Below are positions 25,480 through 38,500 of a DNA stretch of 64,000 bases, one piece after another. Numbering within the stretch: position 1 is the stretch's first letter; every line of letters begins with the position of its first letter. Under the pieces are notes generated by a model. The model had not been told where the DNA came from. It saw nothing but the letters and a program-made list of their open reading frames with translations, and ran no database searches. Source of the DNA: Macrobrachium rosenbergii (lineage: Eukaryota; Arthropoda; Malacostraca; Decapoda; Palaemonidae); assembly GCF_040412425.1 (NCBI RefSeq), contig NC_089749.1, forward strand, positions 9,225,162 to 9,289,161, written 5' to 3'. A program made the position numbers and the translations under genes.

Positions 25480-26170
25480 TCTCTTGGGTCTGCAGAAAAC
25501 GAAAAGAGATTTCTGTGTTATTCTACAAATTTGGTTTTTTCAAAAGAGACTCTCTCTTTTTCCTGTCAACTATGCAGAAACAAAACAGCTCTCGTCGATT
25601 TAATATTCAAAGGAAACTTTCTCTTTTTCCTTTGAACTCTGCAGAAAGAAAGCAGCTCTCGTCGAGTTAATATTCAAAGGAAATCCTCAAAGGAAACTTT
25701 CTAATTTTCTTTTGGACTATGCAAAAACAAAACACCTCTTGTAGAGTTAACATTCAAAGAAAACTTTCTAATTTTCTTTTGAACTATGCAGAAACAAAAC
25801 AGCTCTCGTCGAGTTAGGGAAACTTTCTCTTTTTCTTTTCAACAATGCAGTAGGAAAACAGCTCTTGTAGAGTTAACATTCAAAAGAAACTTTCTCTTTT
25901 TAAATACACAAAAACAAAGCAGCTCTCGTCGAGTTAGTATTCAAAGGAAACTTTCTCTTTTTTAATATAAAAAAACAAAACAGCTCTAGCCGAGTTAATA
26001 TTCAAAAGAAACTTTCTCTTTTTAACTATACAAAAACAAAAAATTTCTCGTGGAGTTAATATTCAAAAAGAAAGTCGCTTTGTCCTTCGAGCTATGCAAA
26101 CAAAACAGCTCTCGTCGAGTTAACATTCAAAGGCAACTCTCCCTTTTAAACCATACAGAAATCAAGCAGC
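25480..26170 (+). repeat. tandem repeat, unit about 65 bp
   Basis: The unit joins cagctctcgtcgagttaata, ttcaaaggaaactttctctt and ttgaactatgcagaaacaaaa. About 9 copies. Confidence 0.85.
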
Positions 26171-26399
26171 TCTTCTCCTCGAAGTCCGCTGAAACTGAAA
26201 CAAGAAACTGGAGGAAGAAACTGAAACGCCCCCACCAGACGAAATGAAACCGACGGCCGCAGAATAAACAACACATTTAACAGCAATGCCCTCACATACC
26301 AATTTGTCTGACCTATTAAGGACTGCAATAATCGTCCCCAAAAGAGTTGGTGGGGCACGGAGCGCCTTAGTGTATACCTGTTCGTACCGAATCAGACTC

Positions 26400-26680
26400 A
26401 TTATCCCCCCTCCCTCTCACCCCGCCCTTCCCCCCCCCGCCCTCCGTTCGATAGATACTACCGTATCGTATTTCGATTCAGTGGTTGGTTCATGCAGGAC
26501 CCTAAGTCCCTCCTCTCTTACTTGCCCTCCTCCTCCTCCTCCTCCTCCTCCTCCTCTCCTCCTCCTCCTCCTCCTCTCCTCCTCCTCGTCCCTGCATTCT
26601 TTGGCATATGCAATTACAGGCATTGCCAGGTCCATCCTCCCATCCCATACCCTCCCCCCACCCTCCTCCTCCTTTGAACT
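26400..26680. repeat. CCT/CTC-rich low-complexity stretch
   Basis: C-rich then (CCT)n sequence at 26400-26670. The 209-codon plus-strand frame that spans it encodes Pro/Ser runs and is not called as a gene. Confidence 0.8.
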
Positions 26681-26827
26681 CACTCTGCACCGAAGGCAAA
26701 ATTTCTGTAAACTTTTCGGGACGTTTGGTCGCCTTTGTCAGAATAAGCCAGTAGTAATGGCGCCTGGCAGTGAGTGGGAGAGTTCCTTCAGAAGCAGATG
26801 GTTTGCTTCTGGATGGCTGGCGTGTTG

Positions 26828-26977
26828 TTATTATTATTATTATTATCGCTATGAAATTCACAATGTCGTGAAAAACCTTCTGTGTAATAAAAATCCACAA
26901 TTATATAGTAAATAGGCTATATTACATAGTAATATATTTACTCTATAATTGTGGATTTTGGTACACATTATTATTGC

Positions 26978-27029
<52 letters not shown>
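26828..27029. repeat. family F palindrome, copy 3, between (ATT)n tracts
   Basis: The palindrome at about 26888-26960 has aatccacaattatatagtaa and the inverse tactctataattgtggatt, with ATT tracts at 26828-26846 and 26966-27029. Confidence 0.8.
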
Positions 27030-27072
27030 ATACTTTATTGACATTAAGGCTGGTTGTTCAGACAGCCAACAT

Positions 27073-27148
27073 TATATATATATATATATATATATATATG
27101 GAGAGTATATATATATATATAGAAATATATATATATATAGAGAGAGAG

Positions 27149-27221
<73 letters not shown>

Positions 27222-27240
27222 TATATATATATATAGTATA

Positions 27241-27317
<77 letters not shown>

Positions 27318-27343
27318 GTATATATATCGGACAACCAGGTATA

Positions 27344-27381
<38 letters not shown>

Positions 27382-27407
27382 ATGTCTGCTGGTTTGAAAC
27401 CAGCGTA

Positions 27408-27448
<41 letters not shown>
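27073..27448. repeat. (TA)n/(GA)n mosaic and (AAT)n
   Basis: TA and GA tracts at 27073-27378, then AAT at 27408-27448. Confidence 0.92.
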
Positions 27449-27449
<1 letters not shown>

Positions 27450-27718
27450 GGCTTTGTTGATGGAACAACCACTAGCATAACGAACATGTTCGTAATCTTT
27501 ACTTAGATCTGCAACTCTTTTTAAAAAGGACGTTACGTAGAAAGTTCTTGTACCTTCTGTTAATATTAAAATCATTATCCCTCAGATTTTGAGATTATCA
27601 CAAAGAGAAATCCACGTTGTTTTGTGGTTGCTACAATGGTCAAGAGGAGACTCATAAATTACAAGGTTGTCTGTCAAGCAAAAGCTCTCAAAAGTGATTT
27701 CCAATAGGAATACAGCCC

Positions 27719-28040
27719 TGTAGCGGAGTAGTGCCGTCAGTGCACCTCATGCTGTGCACTGTAGGCATTACTTAAGGTTCTTTGCAGCGTGCCTTCCTTA
27801 GGCCCCTAGCTGCAACCCCCTTCGTTCCTTTTACTGTACCTCCTTTCATGTTCTCTTTCTTCCACCTTACTTCCCTTAACCCTCTCTTAACAACTGATTC
27901 ATAGTGCAGCTGCGAGGTTTTCCTCCTGTTACACCTTTCAGACCTTCTCCTGTCAATTTCCGTTTCAGCGCTGAATGACCTCATTGATCCAAATGCTTGG
28001 CTTTTTGCCTAAATTCTATATTCAAGTCTCTATTCAATAG
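27719..28040 (-). repeat. SINE-like family C, copy 3 (full length)
   Basis: Same motif order as the copy at 13555-13880. Confidence 0.88.
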
Positions 28041-28287
28041 CAATACAGTTTCCATAATCATCAATTACAGCGAAGTCCTCTCGAGATATCAGAATGCCAC
28101 GCCTATGAATTTATTTAGAACGTCCTTAAGTTTCGTTCAAAAATATTTTAGCATCTAGATTTCATTTGCGGATGCATATACAGCTACCATGCTGATGTTA
28201 CTATGGCTGATTTGAATCAGGTAAAGAACAGACTCTCACTTACAGTTTCATATTCAATGAGAGGTCCTCTGCAATTTTTACGCAAAC

Positions 28288-28545
28288 CTGTGGTCTGATA
28301 ATGATTGCTGTAATAAGTAAAAAGCCACAATAATGTATAGGAGTGATTGTATTTCCAAAATACAAAAATGTTAAAAAAGGGGAGGGGGGCGGCTTTCAAC
28401 CGTTTGCACAACTGTCCTCTTCGGCAAACGTTCGATAGCCCCCTTTTATTTACTCTTTTTTTTTGTATTTTGGAAACACTAGCACTCATATACATTACTG
28501 TGGCTTTGTACTTATTTCCTGCCACATTATAGTGATGAACCATAG
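28288..28545. repeat. large foldback element, arms about 110 bp
   Basis: The arm aataagtaaaaagccacaat..tccaaaatacaaaaatg is mirrored by tttgtattttggaaacac..ctgtggctttgtacttattt. An inner stem is ggctttcaaccgtttgc / gcaaacgttcgatagcc. Frames on both strands here are consequences of the palindrome. Confidence 0.85.
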
Positions 28546-28559
28546 ATATCCAGTTTATA

Positions 28560-29090
28560 ATTTCTAATAAGCTTTGTAATTCGATCCCTTTAACCCATCT
28601 GATGTAGTTCTGGAATTCCAGCCCTTATTTTTAAAGGCTTTAGAGTTCATAAATCTATTTCCTGGTTCTGTAGAGGTCTTTGTGTACTGTCCATGAAAAG
28701 GCTGCTCAGAGTTGAGGGCCATACCTAGTGGTAATTCCACGAGATCTCTCGATCATGGGAATGTTTTACCCACAAATGTAGCTATCACATCTTTGGAACC
28801 TACCTTTTAGTCATAGTCACACCACTGCGTCATCTGGAATAAAATCACTTCAGCCACACGTTTTCTTTCAATATTCATCCCCGGGCCGCAATTTCCTGAG
28901 ATGTATGTTAGTATCGCACCAGCTCTGGATTTTTTTGCCTTGCCCCTAGGTTAGGTTAGCTGACGTTGGATCAGATCAGATCTGAGAAACTTTAATAAAA
29001 AGGGTGTGGAAAACATGATGTCAAGAAAATTCTATGGTTAGTTTTTAAGATATGGCGTCCCGCTTTTTTCGGGGAATGGCCCTGGTACTA
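28560..29090. other. no gene seen
   Basis: Apparently unique sequence. Contains only a two-unit ttaggttag. Confidence 0.5.
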
Positions 29091-29091
29091 G

Positions 29092-29403
29092 GTTACATCT
29101 TGGGGAAATCCCCCCGGGCCGGAGAAGCGCGGCAACCATTCACTTTAACGAAAGAAATTCGCATTTCTACTGTACATCCAACCTCCTGCTGTCGAGTCTT
29201 TGCTTGATTGAACCTTCCAAAGATGGGCTGTGAGATTGGAGAATTTAAGCGATAGATGAAATTGATACCATATACTGGATGCTTGTAAGTTGTCAAGAAA
29301 TTATCATTTGAAATAGTTGGTGTATCACCTCCTTCTTCGGGGATTTGAACTGCCAACCGATGAGGCACCAAGGCAGTGCTTAATCCACTCAGCCACAGAA
29401 GAC
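29092..29403 (-). repeat. tRNA-derived SINE candidate
   Basis: The minus-strand start (29403-29331) resembles a tRNA. It has an A box TGGCTGAGTGG (29395-29385) and a B box AGTTCAAATCC (29351-29341). CTTCT near the start and AGAAG after the B box could pair as an acceptor-like stem. A non-tRNA body follows to about 29092. An actual tRNA gene is less likely because the stems are imperfect. Confidence 0.6.
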
Positions 29404-29602
29404 AAAAAGATATGCAACTTAAACTTTGGCTTTGTCCCCTTGCTTTCCCAAGAGCAGTGAGTGGGTATTTTTTAATAATTCTCCCACAGGGGTCAAGATG
29501 ACCTGCACATTGTAATCAGGCAAGCAGTATTACCTGAAAATTCTATCAAAACCCTTCATCCCTGGGGATTTTAAAAGGCCACCCACTGAAGCAGCACTCC
29601 CG

Positions 29603-29916
29603 TTGGCGGGTAGTAACGTCAGTCCACCTCATGCGGTGCACTGTAGGCATTACTGAAGGTCCTTTGCAGCGTGCCTTCCTTCGGCCCCTAGCTGCACCCC
29701 TTTCGTCTCTTTTACTGTACCTCCTTTCATATTCTCTTCCTTCCACCAACTTTCCAGCCTCTCCTAACAATTGATTCATAGTGCAACTGCTTTGAGGTTT
29801 TCCTCCTGTTACACCTTTCAAACCTTTTACTGTCAGTTTCCATTTCAGCGCTGAATGACCTCATAGGTCACAGTGTTGGGCCTTTAGCCTAAATTCTATA
29901 TTCAGTTCAATTCACT
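29603..29916 (-). repeat. SINE-like family C, copy 4 (full length)
   Basis: Same motif order as the other full copies. It abuts a second tRNA-like head at 29921. Confidence 0.88.
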
Positions 29917-29920
29917 GAAG

Positions 29921-29960
29921 CAGCAGCCTAATGCGTAATCCACTCAGCTACAGAGGAAAT
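29921..29960 (-). repeat. tRNA-like SINE head fragment
   Basis: The minus strand has TAGCTGAGTGGATTACGC, an A-box-like sequence similar to that of the element at 29092-29403. It is cut off by family C. Confidence 0.5.
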
Positions 29961-29988
29961 AAAAGGAGAGCAACTATAGATATGCAAC

Positions 29989-30332
<344 letters not shown>

Positions 30333-30644
30333 TGAAAATAAAACTAAAGTGAAATGTAAACAAACTACTACTCACAAAGTAAAATATTTAACGACCTAAT
30401 TGAGTACCTCACTATGAAATTACACGATAGCTAGTTGAATACCAGACGAGTTGTTGTTCAACCCGGGCTTCATCTTTTAACAGTCAGCGACTCTGAAAAT
30501 TAAAAGGTCCAGTCTATTTGAACAAAAAGACAGTACCCGAAAACCAGGTCAGTGAAAGGATGGTCCTGTGCTAAACTGTGTTCTAAATGGCAGAAAAGGG
30601 TGGTTTGGAAAGGGGAACTTAGTTCTAATAGAAAGACCTATGTG

Positions 30645-30899
30645 TTCAATATTTTTATGTTTGTGTTTTTAATTTTTCGTTATTTTACGTCTCACCCTTT
30701 TAGTTTGTATTTACTTGTTCATTTTATATATTTCGTTAGTATTTTTGCTGAAGATTTATCATGACAATTCATTTTTATTGTAATTTTATTGATTCTCATC
30801 CTTTGTCGGTTTTGTCAGCCTGATGATGAGGTTTTATACCTCGAACGCTTGTACAATAAAGAATGTTCTTCCTGGTCTTGGCAATATTATTTATCATTA
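30645..30899 (+). repeat. family E arm 2 (Penelope-like terminal sequence)
   Basis: The inverse copy of arm 1. It keeps cctgatgatgaggttttata then cctcgaacgcttgtacaata, which resembles the CUGAUGA...GAA core seen in hammerhead motifs of Penelope-like element ends. A (TA)n tract at 30931-30984 follows, mirroring the one beside arm 1. Confidence 0.7.
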
Positions 30900-30929
30900 A
30901 GCCAAGATTTCAAGTAGCCGCCCATTATA

Positions 30930-30930
<1 letters not shown>

Positions 30931-30984
<54 letters not shown>
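30931..30984. repeat. (TA)n microsatellite
   Basis: Pure TA, next to the outer end of family E arm 2. Confidence 0.95.
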
Positions 30985-30992
<8 letters not shown>

Positions 30993-31199
30993 ATGTATAT
31001 ATGCTTGGGATCATAGCAGATACATCAGTTCTCGCTCACTTGGGAGAAGGAGGAGGTGTGTCCTCTCATTAAAGGTGCCGTGATGCTTGGTAAGATTCCA
31101 AATGTACGCAGTTGCTCGTCTGTTGCCAATCCTTCTATTCCTTCTGTAATGAAAGTGGGTTATGCTTTAACCTCCTCTTGCATTACTGGCAAGCGTTTC

Positions 31200-31720
31200 T
31201 TATTATATTAGTACTATCATTACATGAGTGGTGTTGATAGCAGTAGTTATTGTGCCAGTGAAATGCTAGTAGTATCATTATATTAGTAGTATTGATAGCA
31301 GTAGCTATTGTGCCAGTGAAATGCTTGTAGTATCATTATATTAGTAGTATTAATAGCAGTAGCTATTGTGCCAGTGAAATGCTGGTAGTATTATCATATT
31401 AGTAGTGTTGATAGCAGTTATTGAGTGAAAATGCTTGTAGTATCATTATATTATTAGCGGTAGCTATTGTGCCAGTGAAATGCTAGTAGTATCATTATAT
31501 TAGTAGTGTTGATAGCTGTAGCTATTGTGCCAGTGAAATGCTAGTAGTATTATTATATTAGTAGTGTTGATAGCAGTAGTTATTGTGCCAGTGAAATGCT
31601 AGTAGTATAATTATATTAGTGGTGTTTATAGCAGCAGTTATTGTGCCAGTGAAATGCTAGTAGTATTATCATATTAGTTGTATTGATACCAGTAGTTATT
31701 GTGCCAGTGAAATGCAGTTT
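31200..31720 (+). repeat. minisatellite, unit about 59 bp, about 9 copies
   Basis: The unit is ttattgtgccagtgaaatgc, tagtagtatcattatattag, then tagtgttgatagcagtag. Confidence 0.9.
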
Positions 31721-31925
31721 AATTGTAAACCTTCCTTTGGTGTTATTATGTAACTATATTTATAAGAAACAGCATTTTTCAATTGGAATTTAAGAACTAA
31801 GAACTCATTAATAGTCCTTCGTCTCATAACACTGGTATTGAGTGCGATAAAAAGATCATTAAAATTAAGATGATAAAATTTGATGATTGAGTAACAAAGT
31901 CATCACTTAAATTCCATGACAAAAC

Positions 31926-32325
31926 AAGTAAAAAATGCGCGGAACTTCTTCGGCGCAAACGAGTATTTAGTACAGCCGCTACGGCGTATAATCAAGGACA
32001 CCGAAAATAGATCTATCTTTCGGTGGTCTCGGTATAATGCTGTATGAGCCGCGGCCCCTTGAAACTTTAACCACGTCCCGGTGGTGGCCTGTCCTATATC
32101 GTTGCCAGAAGCACCATTATAGCTTACTTTAACCTTAAATAAAATAAAAACTAACGAAGCTAGAGGGCTGCAGTTTGGTATGTTTGATGATTGGAGGGTG
32201 GATGATTAACATACCAATTTTCAGCCCTCTAACCTCAGTAGTTTTTAAGATTTGAGGGCGGACAGAAAAATGTGTGGATGGACAAAGTCAGCACAATAGT
32301 TTTCTTTTACCGAAAGCTAAAAAGT
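31926..32325 (-). repeat. family A multi-hairpin element, copy 5
   Basis: Full-length in reverse orientation. The 5' hairpin is partly lost (ttttcttttaccgaaagct). Confidence 0.85.
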
Positions 32326-32569
32326 AACTAAGGCTGACTACCTCAAATTCTGTCTTTAACTCTACATTGTAACTCTACATTGTTTTAATGTTAAAAGTTA
32401 ACTAAGTGACAGTAGATGATCAGACTGAGTGCGTCAAGGATTTACTAAGTCTAGAACTCTTTCAGGTACCATACCGGACGGGAAATCAAACGTGGATAGG
32501 AATCACGCCACGTATCTAGATCTCACCGACCAAAGTTCCGTGGCCTGTTTGGCGATGCTTTGCTAATTG

Positions 32570-33000
32570 CGACGCCCAGAGACCCAATTTCTAGAAAGCA
32601 CCCTTCACTGAAATTCTGACAGGTAAGTGTCATTGACAGCTTTTTCTTTTTTCTGTTAGTTTCCTGTACATGTTCTGTTTGCGTATCTAAGTTGTCCTCT
32701 ACAATGGCAACGTGTAAGACCCAGTTTTGTAGAAAGCACCCTTCACTGAAATTCTGTCAGGTAAGTGTTTCAAAAAGTTTCATATTTTTTTTTCTGTTAG
32801 TTTGCTGTACATTTTTTTTCGTGTAGGTAAATCGTGTTTATAATGGCAGCGTGTATATTTGTCTAGAGGAAAAAATACAATGTTTTTTCGTGTATGTAAA
32901 TCGTGTTTATAATGGCAGCGTGTATATTTGTCTAGAGAAAATATGTAATGTTTCTTTCGTGTATGAAAATCATCTTGATAATGGCAACATGCCAGATGCA
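32570..33000 (+). repeat. nested tandem duplications
   Basis: tagaaagcacccttcactga..ctgtcaggtaagtgt occurs at about 32591 and 32731. A 68 bp unit ttttcgtgtaggtaaatcgt..gtttataatggcagcgtgta occurs about three times between 32815 and 33000. Confidence 0.8.
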
Positions 33001-33111
33001 AGATAACAGCAGACATCTTTACTTGACCAGTGACACAGTTCACTAAAGACAATTGATATTAGGTAATAGGCCACTGAAATGCGTCGATACTAGCGAACAG
33101 AAAAAATAGAC

Positions 33112-33368
33112 AGAATATACAATTCAGGCCAACCGCTGGGACTTATGAGATCATTCAGCGCTTAAAGGAAAATTGAGAGTAAGAGGTTTGAAAGGTGTAA
33201 CAGGAGGAAAACCTCGCAGTTGCGCTATTAAACATTGTTAGAAGAGGCTTGAGGAAAGTAAGATGGAAGAAAGAATATGAACGGAGGTGCAGTAAAAGGA
33301 ACGAAAGGGGTTGCAGCTAGGTCCGTATGGAAGGGACACTGCAAAGAGCCTTAAGTCATGCCTACAGA
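33112..33368 (+). repeat. SINE-like family C, copy 5
   Basis: The 5' part has ttcaggccaaccgctgggac. The copy ends at ttaagtcatgcctacag, short of the usual 3' end. Confidence 0.85.
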
Positions 33369-33379
33369 CGATGACGCAG

Positions 33380-34670
33380 TGGTCACGTACAAATAACAGA
33401 TAATGTGCTACGAAAGCTTTCAAAAATGTAAAAATACACTTTCAATCGTATAATTACTCAAGTAAAAACGTAAGAGGTTGAGTTTCTTCAGTTATAGATT
33501 GATATAGGCACGATCTCTTATTTGGAAAACATTAAAGATTTATATTAAGATTTTTTATCGCTTCTTAAATATTTGTTTCTGCTGATGATGTACAGATAGA
33601 GTTAAATGGAAGAGTATAATTGCGAATTATTAGATTCCCAAAATTAAATACCACTTAGGCAAGAGATTTCCCTCATTGTAGAAGATTATTATGCTTTTAT
33701 TCCCTAAGTAAATTTCCATAGGAAAGCCTATTGTCATATATTCAATTCTTAACAGTCTCGTCGACTTTCAATGAAAATTCATCTGATTTCTAACTTTACA
33801 TAAGCTTACATAACCTGTAGGAAAAAATCCATATCCTGTAGGATTTTACGCTATATTCACCTTCGGTTCACGCCCAAAGGCAGACTAAGCGACACAAAAC
33901 CAACCCACTAAACACAAATTTTTCCAAGTTAAATTATAGTAAGTGAAACATGGCGGCTGAGCTCCGCAGATTTTTATGCAGTCACCGTCTCGCTTATTCT
34001 AGCATGCTTTCAACGTAACTCCCTTAACTCGACTCCAGATAGTCTTAAACCGTATAGCACTGGCGTGCGCATGGGCACGTTTTCTATTACCGTTTTCTAT
34101 GTAGATAATATCACCGGTGCTAGGAAGTTGAGTATGACCAATTTTAAAGTGGTTTTCAGTGGCTTTTAAATCATTTGCTTAATCTTCTCTGTACAAAGGT
34201 AGCTTACTTGCTTCGCGGGCACCTTGATTTCTTTTAGTAACTACATAGACAGGTATCAGCCATTGTTGATTTAGGGAACCCATTATGCTCTATACATTTT
34301 CATGAAACTAAGCTGTGGCAAGCTTTTGAGGTATTTCTGGAAGCATTACTGGCAGACTTCCTTAGTTTTCTGTGAATTTCCTTGATAGAAGAATTGTCTT
34401 AATATCTAGTTATTGCAGAAGACCTTGGCAGAGTTGATTCAAGGAATAAATAAGATTGTAGATTTGCCATATAATTTCATCAGAGGCTCCCATTAGTAGT
34501 GCAGTAACTGGGTTGCACTGAAAATGTAGTACTTAGGTTTATGTTACAAAGTACATGCTGTCTTGAGATTATTTTAGCAGTTTTTCTCATGCCACTTATC
34601 AAGATTGCAAATCATCTCAATTGACAATTAATCAGATATTCTTTTTCTTAATACCACTTTCAGTGGTTAA
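33380..34670. other. no gene seen
   Basis: Mostly unique sequence, moderately AT-rich. No supported exon. Confidence 0.5.
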
Positions 34671-34675
34671 ACGGT

Positions 34676-35081
34676 TTTAGTTTTCTGTAAAAGAAAACTA
34701 TTGTGCCAGACTTTGTCTGTCGCCCGCACTTTTTTTCTGTCCGCCCTCAGAACTTAAACACTACTGAGGCTAGAGGGCTGCGAATTGTATGTTGATCATC
34801 CACCCTCCAATCAGCAAACATACCAAATTTCAGCCCTCTAGCCTCAGTAGATTTTATTTTATTCAAGGTTAAAGTTAGTCATAATCGTGCTTCTGGCAAC
34901 GATATAGGATAGGCCACCACTGGGCCGTGGTTAAAGTTTCATGGGCCACGGCTCATACAGCATTATAGAGACCACTGAAAGATAAATCTGTTTTTGGTGG
35001 CCTTGATTATACGCTGTAACGGCTGTACAGAAAACTCGATTGCGCCCAAGAATATAAAACCAGCGTATTTTTTACCTGTTT
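34676..35081 (+). repeat. family A multi-hairpin element, copy 6
   Basis: The last copy before the synaptogyrin block. Its 3' hairpin is destroyed (gcgcccaagaatataaaaccagcg), while the internal long hairpin remains. Confidence 0.85.
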
Positions 35082-35512
35082 ACTTTTCATTCTGCTGTCA
35101 TTAATCAAAGTTTAACCAGACCACTGAATTAAAATGCTTAACTCACAGCTAGCCAAAAGGGTTTGTTCAAAATGAATTAGTTACATCGTACTTTATATAC
35201 TTCATCTCTCTTAATAACTGAATGTACTGAAAATGTCAGATTTCTTTCCGGTATTCAACACGGGTTGTTGGCTGAAAATACGTCACTGATATATATGCTG
35301 TCCTGCAATCTTTGCATACAAGGTCAGGGTTACTTTAGTTATTCACTGGATCCCTGTGGGTCAGAGTGTAAACCAGTTCATTGACAGGATAATACACAAT
35401 CATTTATAATTGTACAAATTCACTGCCAATGAAATGCAACTACCCTACTTTCCATTAATTTAAACATTTTGATTTGACGGAAATGAAACCACAAGTAAAA
35501 GCACTTTTTAGT

Positions 35513-35518
35513 TTTATT
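35513..35518 (-). terminator. candidate distal poly(A) signal AATAAA
   Basis: This AATAAA on the minus strand sits at the low-coordinate edge of the microsatellite-poor block, just before repeat family A resumes. A TGTGGTTT GU-rich stretch follows within about 30 nt on that strand. If used, the synaptogyrin 3' UTR would be about 12 kb. This is speculative. Confidence 0.2.
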
Positions 35519-38500
35519 GTGTGCATTACAATACATTCCATTATGGATGAGGGCTGCAAAACATAACCAAAAATCAATTTTATATTTGCAACTGAATGCT
35601 GAAACTACAGGATGAATGGAAGTATGAACCGTCCATGTCCCTTAGAATGACGTCTTGCACAACAGATCCATAATCCTAACAAGATTCGTTGATTGGTAAC
35701 AAGGGTTCAAATCTCTACTTGTCTCTGATAAACCAGAGACAGTTTAACCTAGTATCTTAACATATCTGAATGAGCAAGAGAACAAATTGGAACATGTATC
35801 ACGATATCTGTACACCGAATAGTAATTCAACTTTGATTTCCAAACCTGAACGATCTCAGAAAAGAAGAATGAAATTACCGTTCTGCTCTTGTGTAATCAG
35901 ACGTAAGATCCAGTCCAACTTTCGTACTTCCATTTGAAAAATCCTTGGGGGAGGGGAAAGGACTGAACACAACTTCAATGAGGTACTAAAAATCCATGAG
36001 CTGCTACGCTATGCTTAATGCTAAAATTCAGTAATGCCAAACGTATGTAACTGGTGTCTGTATCCTACACCAACTTTGGAATGTATGGTACTAACAGCAA
36101 CAATCAATAGCAAAAGTCATCAAGGATTAGAGTTATTATTAATCCTTACTTTAAGGATACTCTTCCATGAATATGGAAACTAATATTGTCTAGTGTGTGT
36201 GCATAAAAAACAAAAAAAGCTCAGCTTTTACCTAAAACAATTATCACTAGAACCTAACAAAATAAAAAACAATATGCACACATAAAAAGGCCAATTACTA
36301 AATGCTGTACTGCATTAAAAAACCTTTTAGTCCATTGATGACTGATCTGCTACATGAGCCCAGTCTTAAAACTGTATTCTCCAACTATCCTGGCAACAAT
36401 ATCTACAGCACTGAACTTCCACTATACACTTAATGACAGCTTTCGTTTGTGCAGTGATTCTGCCTCTGCCCCCTCTTCTCTCTTGCTTGCGTCAATGCCC
36501 TCTTTTTCCGGTTTAACAAGTCAACAACAATGTTTTTTATTTAGTCCTCGCTTTCATTTAAAGGCTCGTGGTCAAAGCTACCTAAGAATTCGTGGGAGAA
36601 CGAAGAGGATGGAGAAGCAGAATTCTCTCCAAGAGTCGTCAGTCATTGGAGCACGAAAGGCAAGCACTGTTATCAAATATTTTGTCATGACTGCACGCAC
36701 GAAACCTGACGCTTCATTTAATTTACATACATTTATACACCAATAACTAGATGAATATGATTACAGGAGAAATCGGGGCTACTGTCATTTTCACATACAA
36801 CATTTACAGTGAAAACAAAACAGATCTGCCAACGAAACTGCTGAAGACTTGTGGTGGTACTATGGAACACTCCTTATCAATAATACATCCATCCACCACT
36901 TGTGTTTTTTCCCCCAGAGATAAGGATTAGTACTGATGTAGGCAGTGTAATTAGAAAAAGGTTTTTAAGAAAATAGCATATCATTAATAGTATTGTTATC
37001 AGTTAACTGCATTGCTTTCTTTCACTATTGAAAAGACCCAGTGTTCTTGAAGGGCACACAGGACAAGATATAATCCTTTTGATGTAATTGTTACAATTTT
37101 CTCGTCTGTAAAGATCCTGTTGCTGTATCCTAATTCATGTGTAATATTAGTTGTTGCTTTGATATGTGTCGTATATAAAAAAAAAAGTGTGGAAGAAGAT
37201 GACCCAAGCACAACAAAAATAACTCCAGTTTCAAAATATAAATATAGTATCCATACATATGTTACATGTACTCCATTGAGGAAAATACTCCAACAATCTC
37301 TTTTTTTTTATGAAACTATATACATAAAATAGACTTGAAAATAGAGAAAAATACAGTCATTTACAGAATATATCAACAGACATATTTGTCCATAAAAATT
37401 TACTCTGAATATAAGCCAAAACACAAGGATATGTTCAGTGTCAATCTCGGGTAAACAAAAAACTGCTAATCTGTCCAAATATAATAAAAACTTCCTTTGT
37501 TTAGACATTTTCCAAGGGACTTTCATCCATCATTACAATGAGCAACTCTTTTTTTTAGAATGGAAGAAGGTACTCTTTAAGAATCCAACTGGAATAAATA
37601 TACCAGGAACTTCAATACATATATAGTACATCAAAATACTCCCACACACATCTTGACACTTATATTTCAACAGACTAAACCCGCACTTTTCTGCTAGCAC
37701 CAACACTTACTGAACACACCCATGTATTTTGATTAAGAAATTCTATCCTGAATAATTTTCTCTCTCTTATGAACACACATTCGTTTTTTTTTTAATTTCT
37801 GCTCTCTACAACACTTCCTCGATTTGTCAGAAATGAACGACAGTGTATCGTCAGCGCAGTTTAAAGAGCACATTTCGTATCCGATGAGATCTTGAACTTC
37901 TCTATAAAAAAAAATCCCAATAACACTGACAGAAGACATTTCATACTCAGTAATAATGAACTGCCTACATCTACCATATAATTAACATTACTGTACTGAT
38001 AACGTACTATCATTACACGTACAATGAGCACATTCTTATTGTGTTAGTAGTGTTTCTTTCCGCAAACACTAAATGTCATTCTCATATTACTGAGACCTGT
38101 TGGCACAAAAGTACAAGAAACAATGGAAATTTTATGCAACCAAAGAGGAAAGATGAATTTGAACCTTTTACTTCCTAAACACGGCTGGCCAACCAAACTC
38201 ATAACGACGTAGGCCTTCAGATATTTAGAATTTAAAAACACCACATAAAAATCTGCAAGATATTCATTCAAATATGTCCCATCATCTACAGTATGGCCTA
38301 CAGGAGAAATTGAACCCCACAAGGTCTATGCTGCTTATATTCAAACAATACATTTTAAAAAAAGCTCAGACAGGTACAAGAACCTGTATCAAACTCAAGC
38401 TCCTTGCTTGACATCTCTTCCTGCTGAGCACCGTGTTAGAAGATCAAATATATTTAGTACCATTCCTTTCCTTGTAAGGTTATGCAAAGACTAGCTCTTC

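Noticed and set aside
26286..26915. 209-codon plus-strand open frame
   Set aside because: Dominated by Pro/Ser runs from (CCT)n and C-rich sequence, and ends in an ATT tract. No domain and no splice support.
28950..28962. ggttaggttag, reminiscent of the arthropod telomere repeat TTAGG
   Set aside because: Only two units; similar two-unit runs at about 54531 and 57028. Not an interstitial telomere array.
32455..32545. Possible tRNA-like segment on the minus strand (cgtttgatttcc resembles a B box)
   Set aside because: No acceptable A box at the right spacing and no closing stem.
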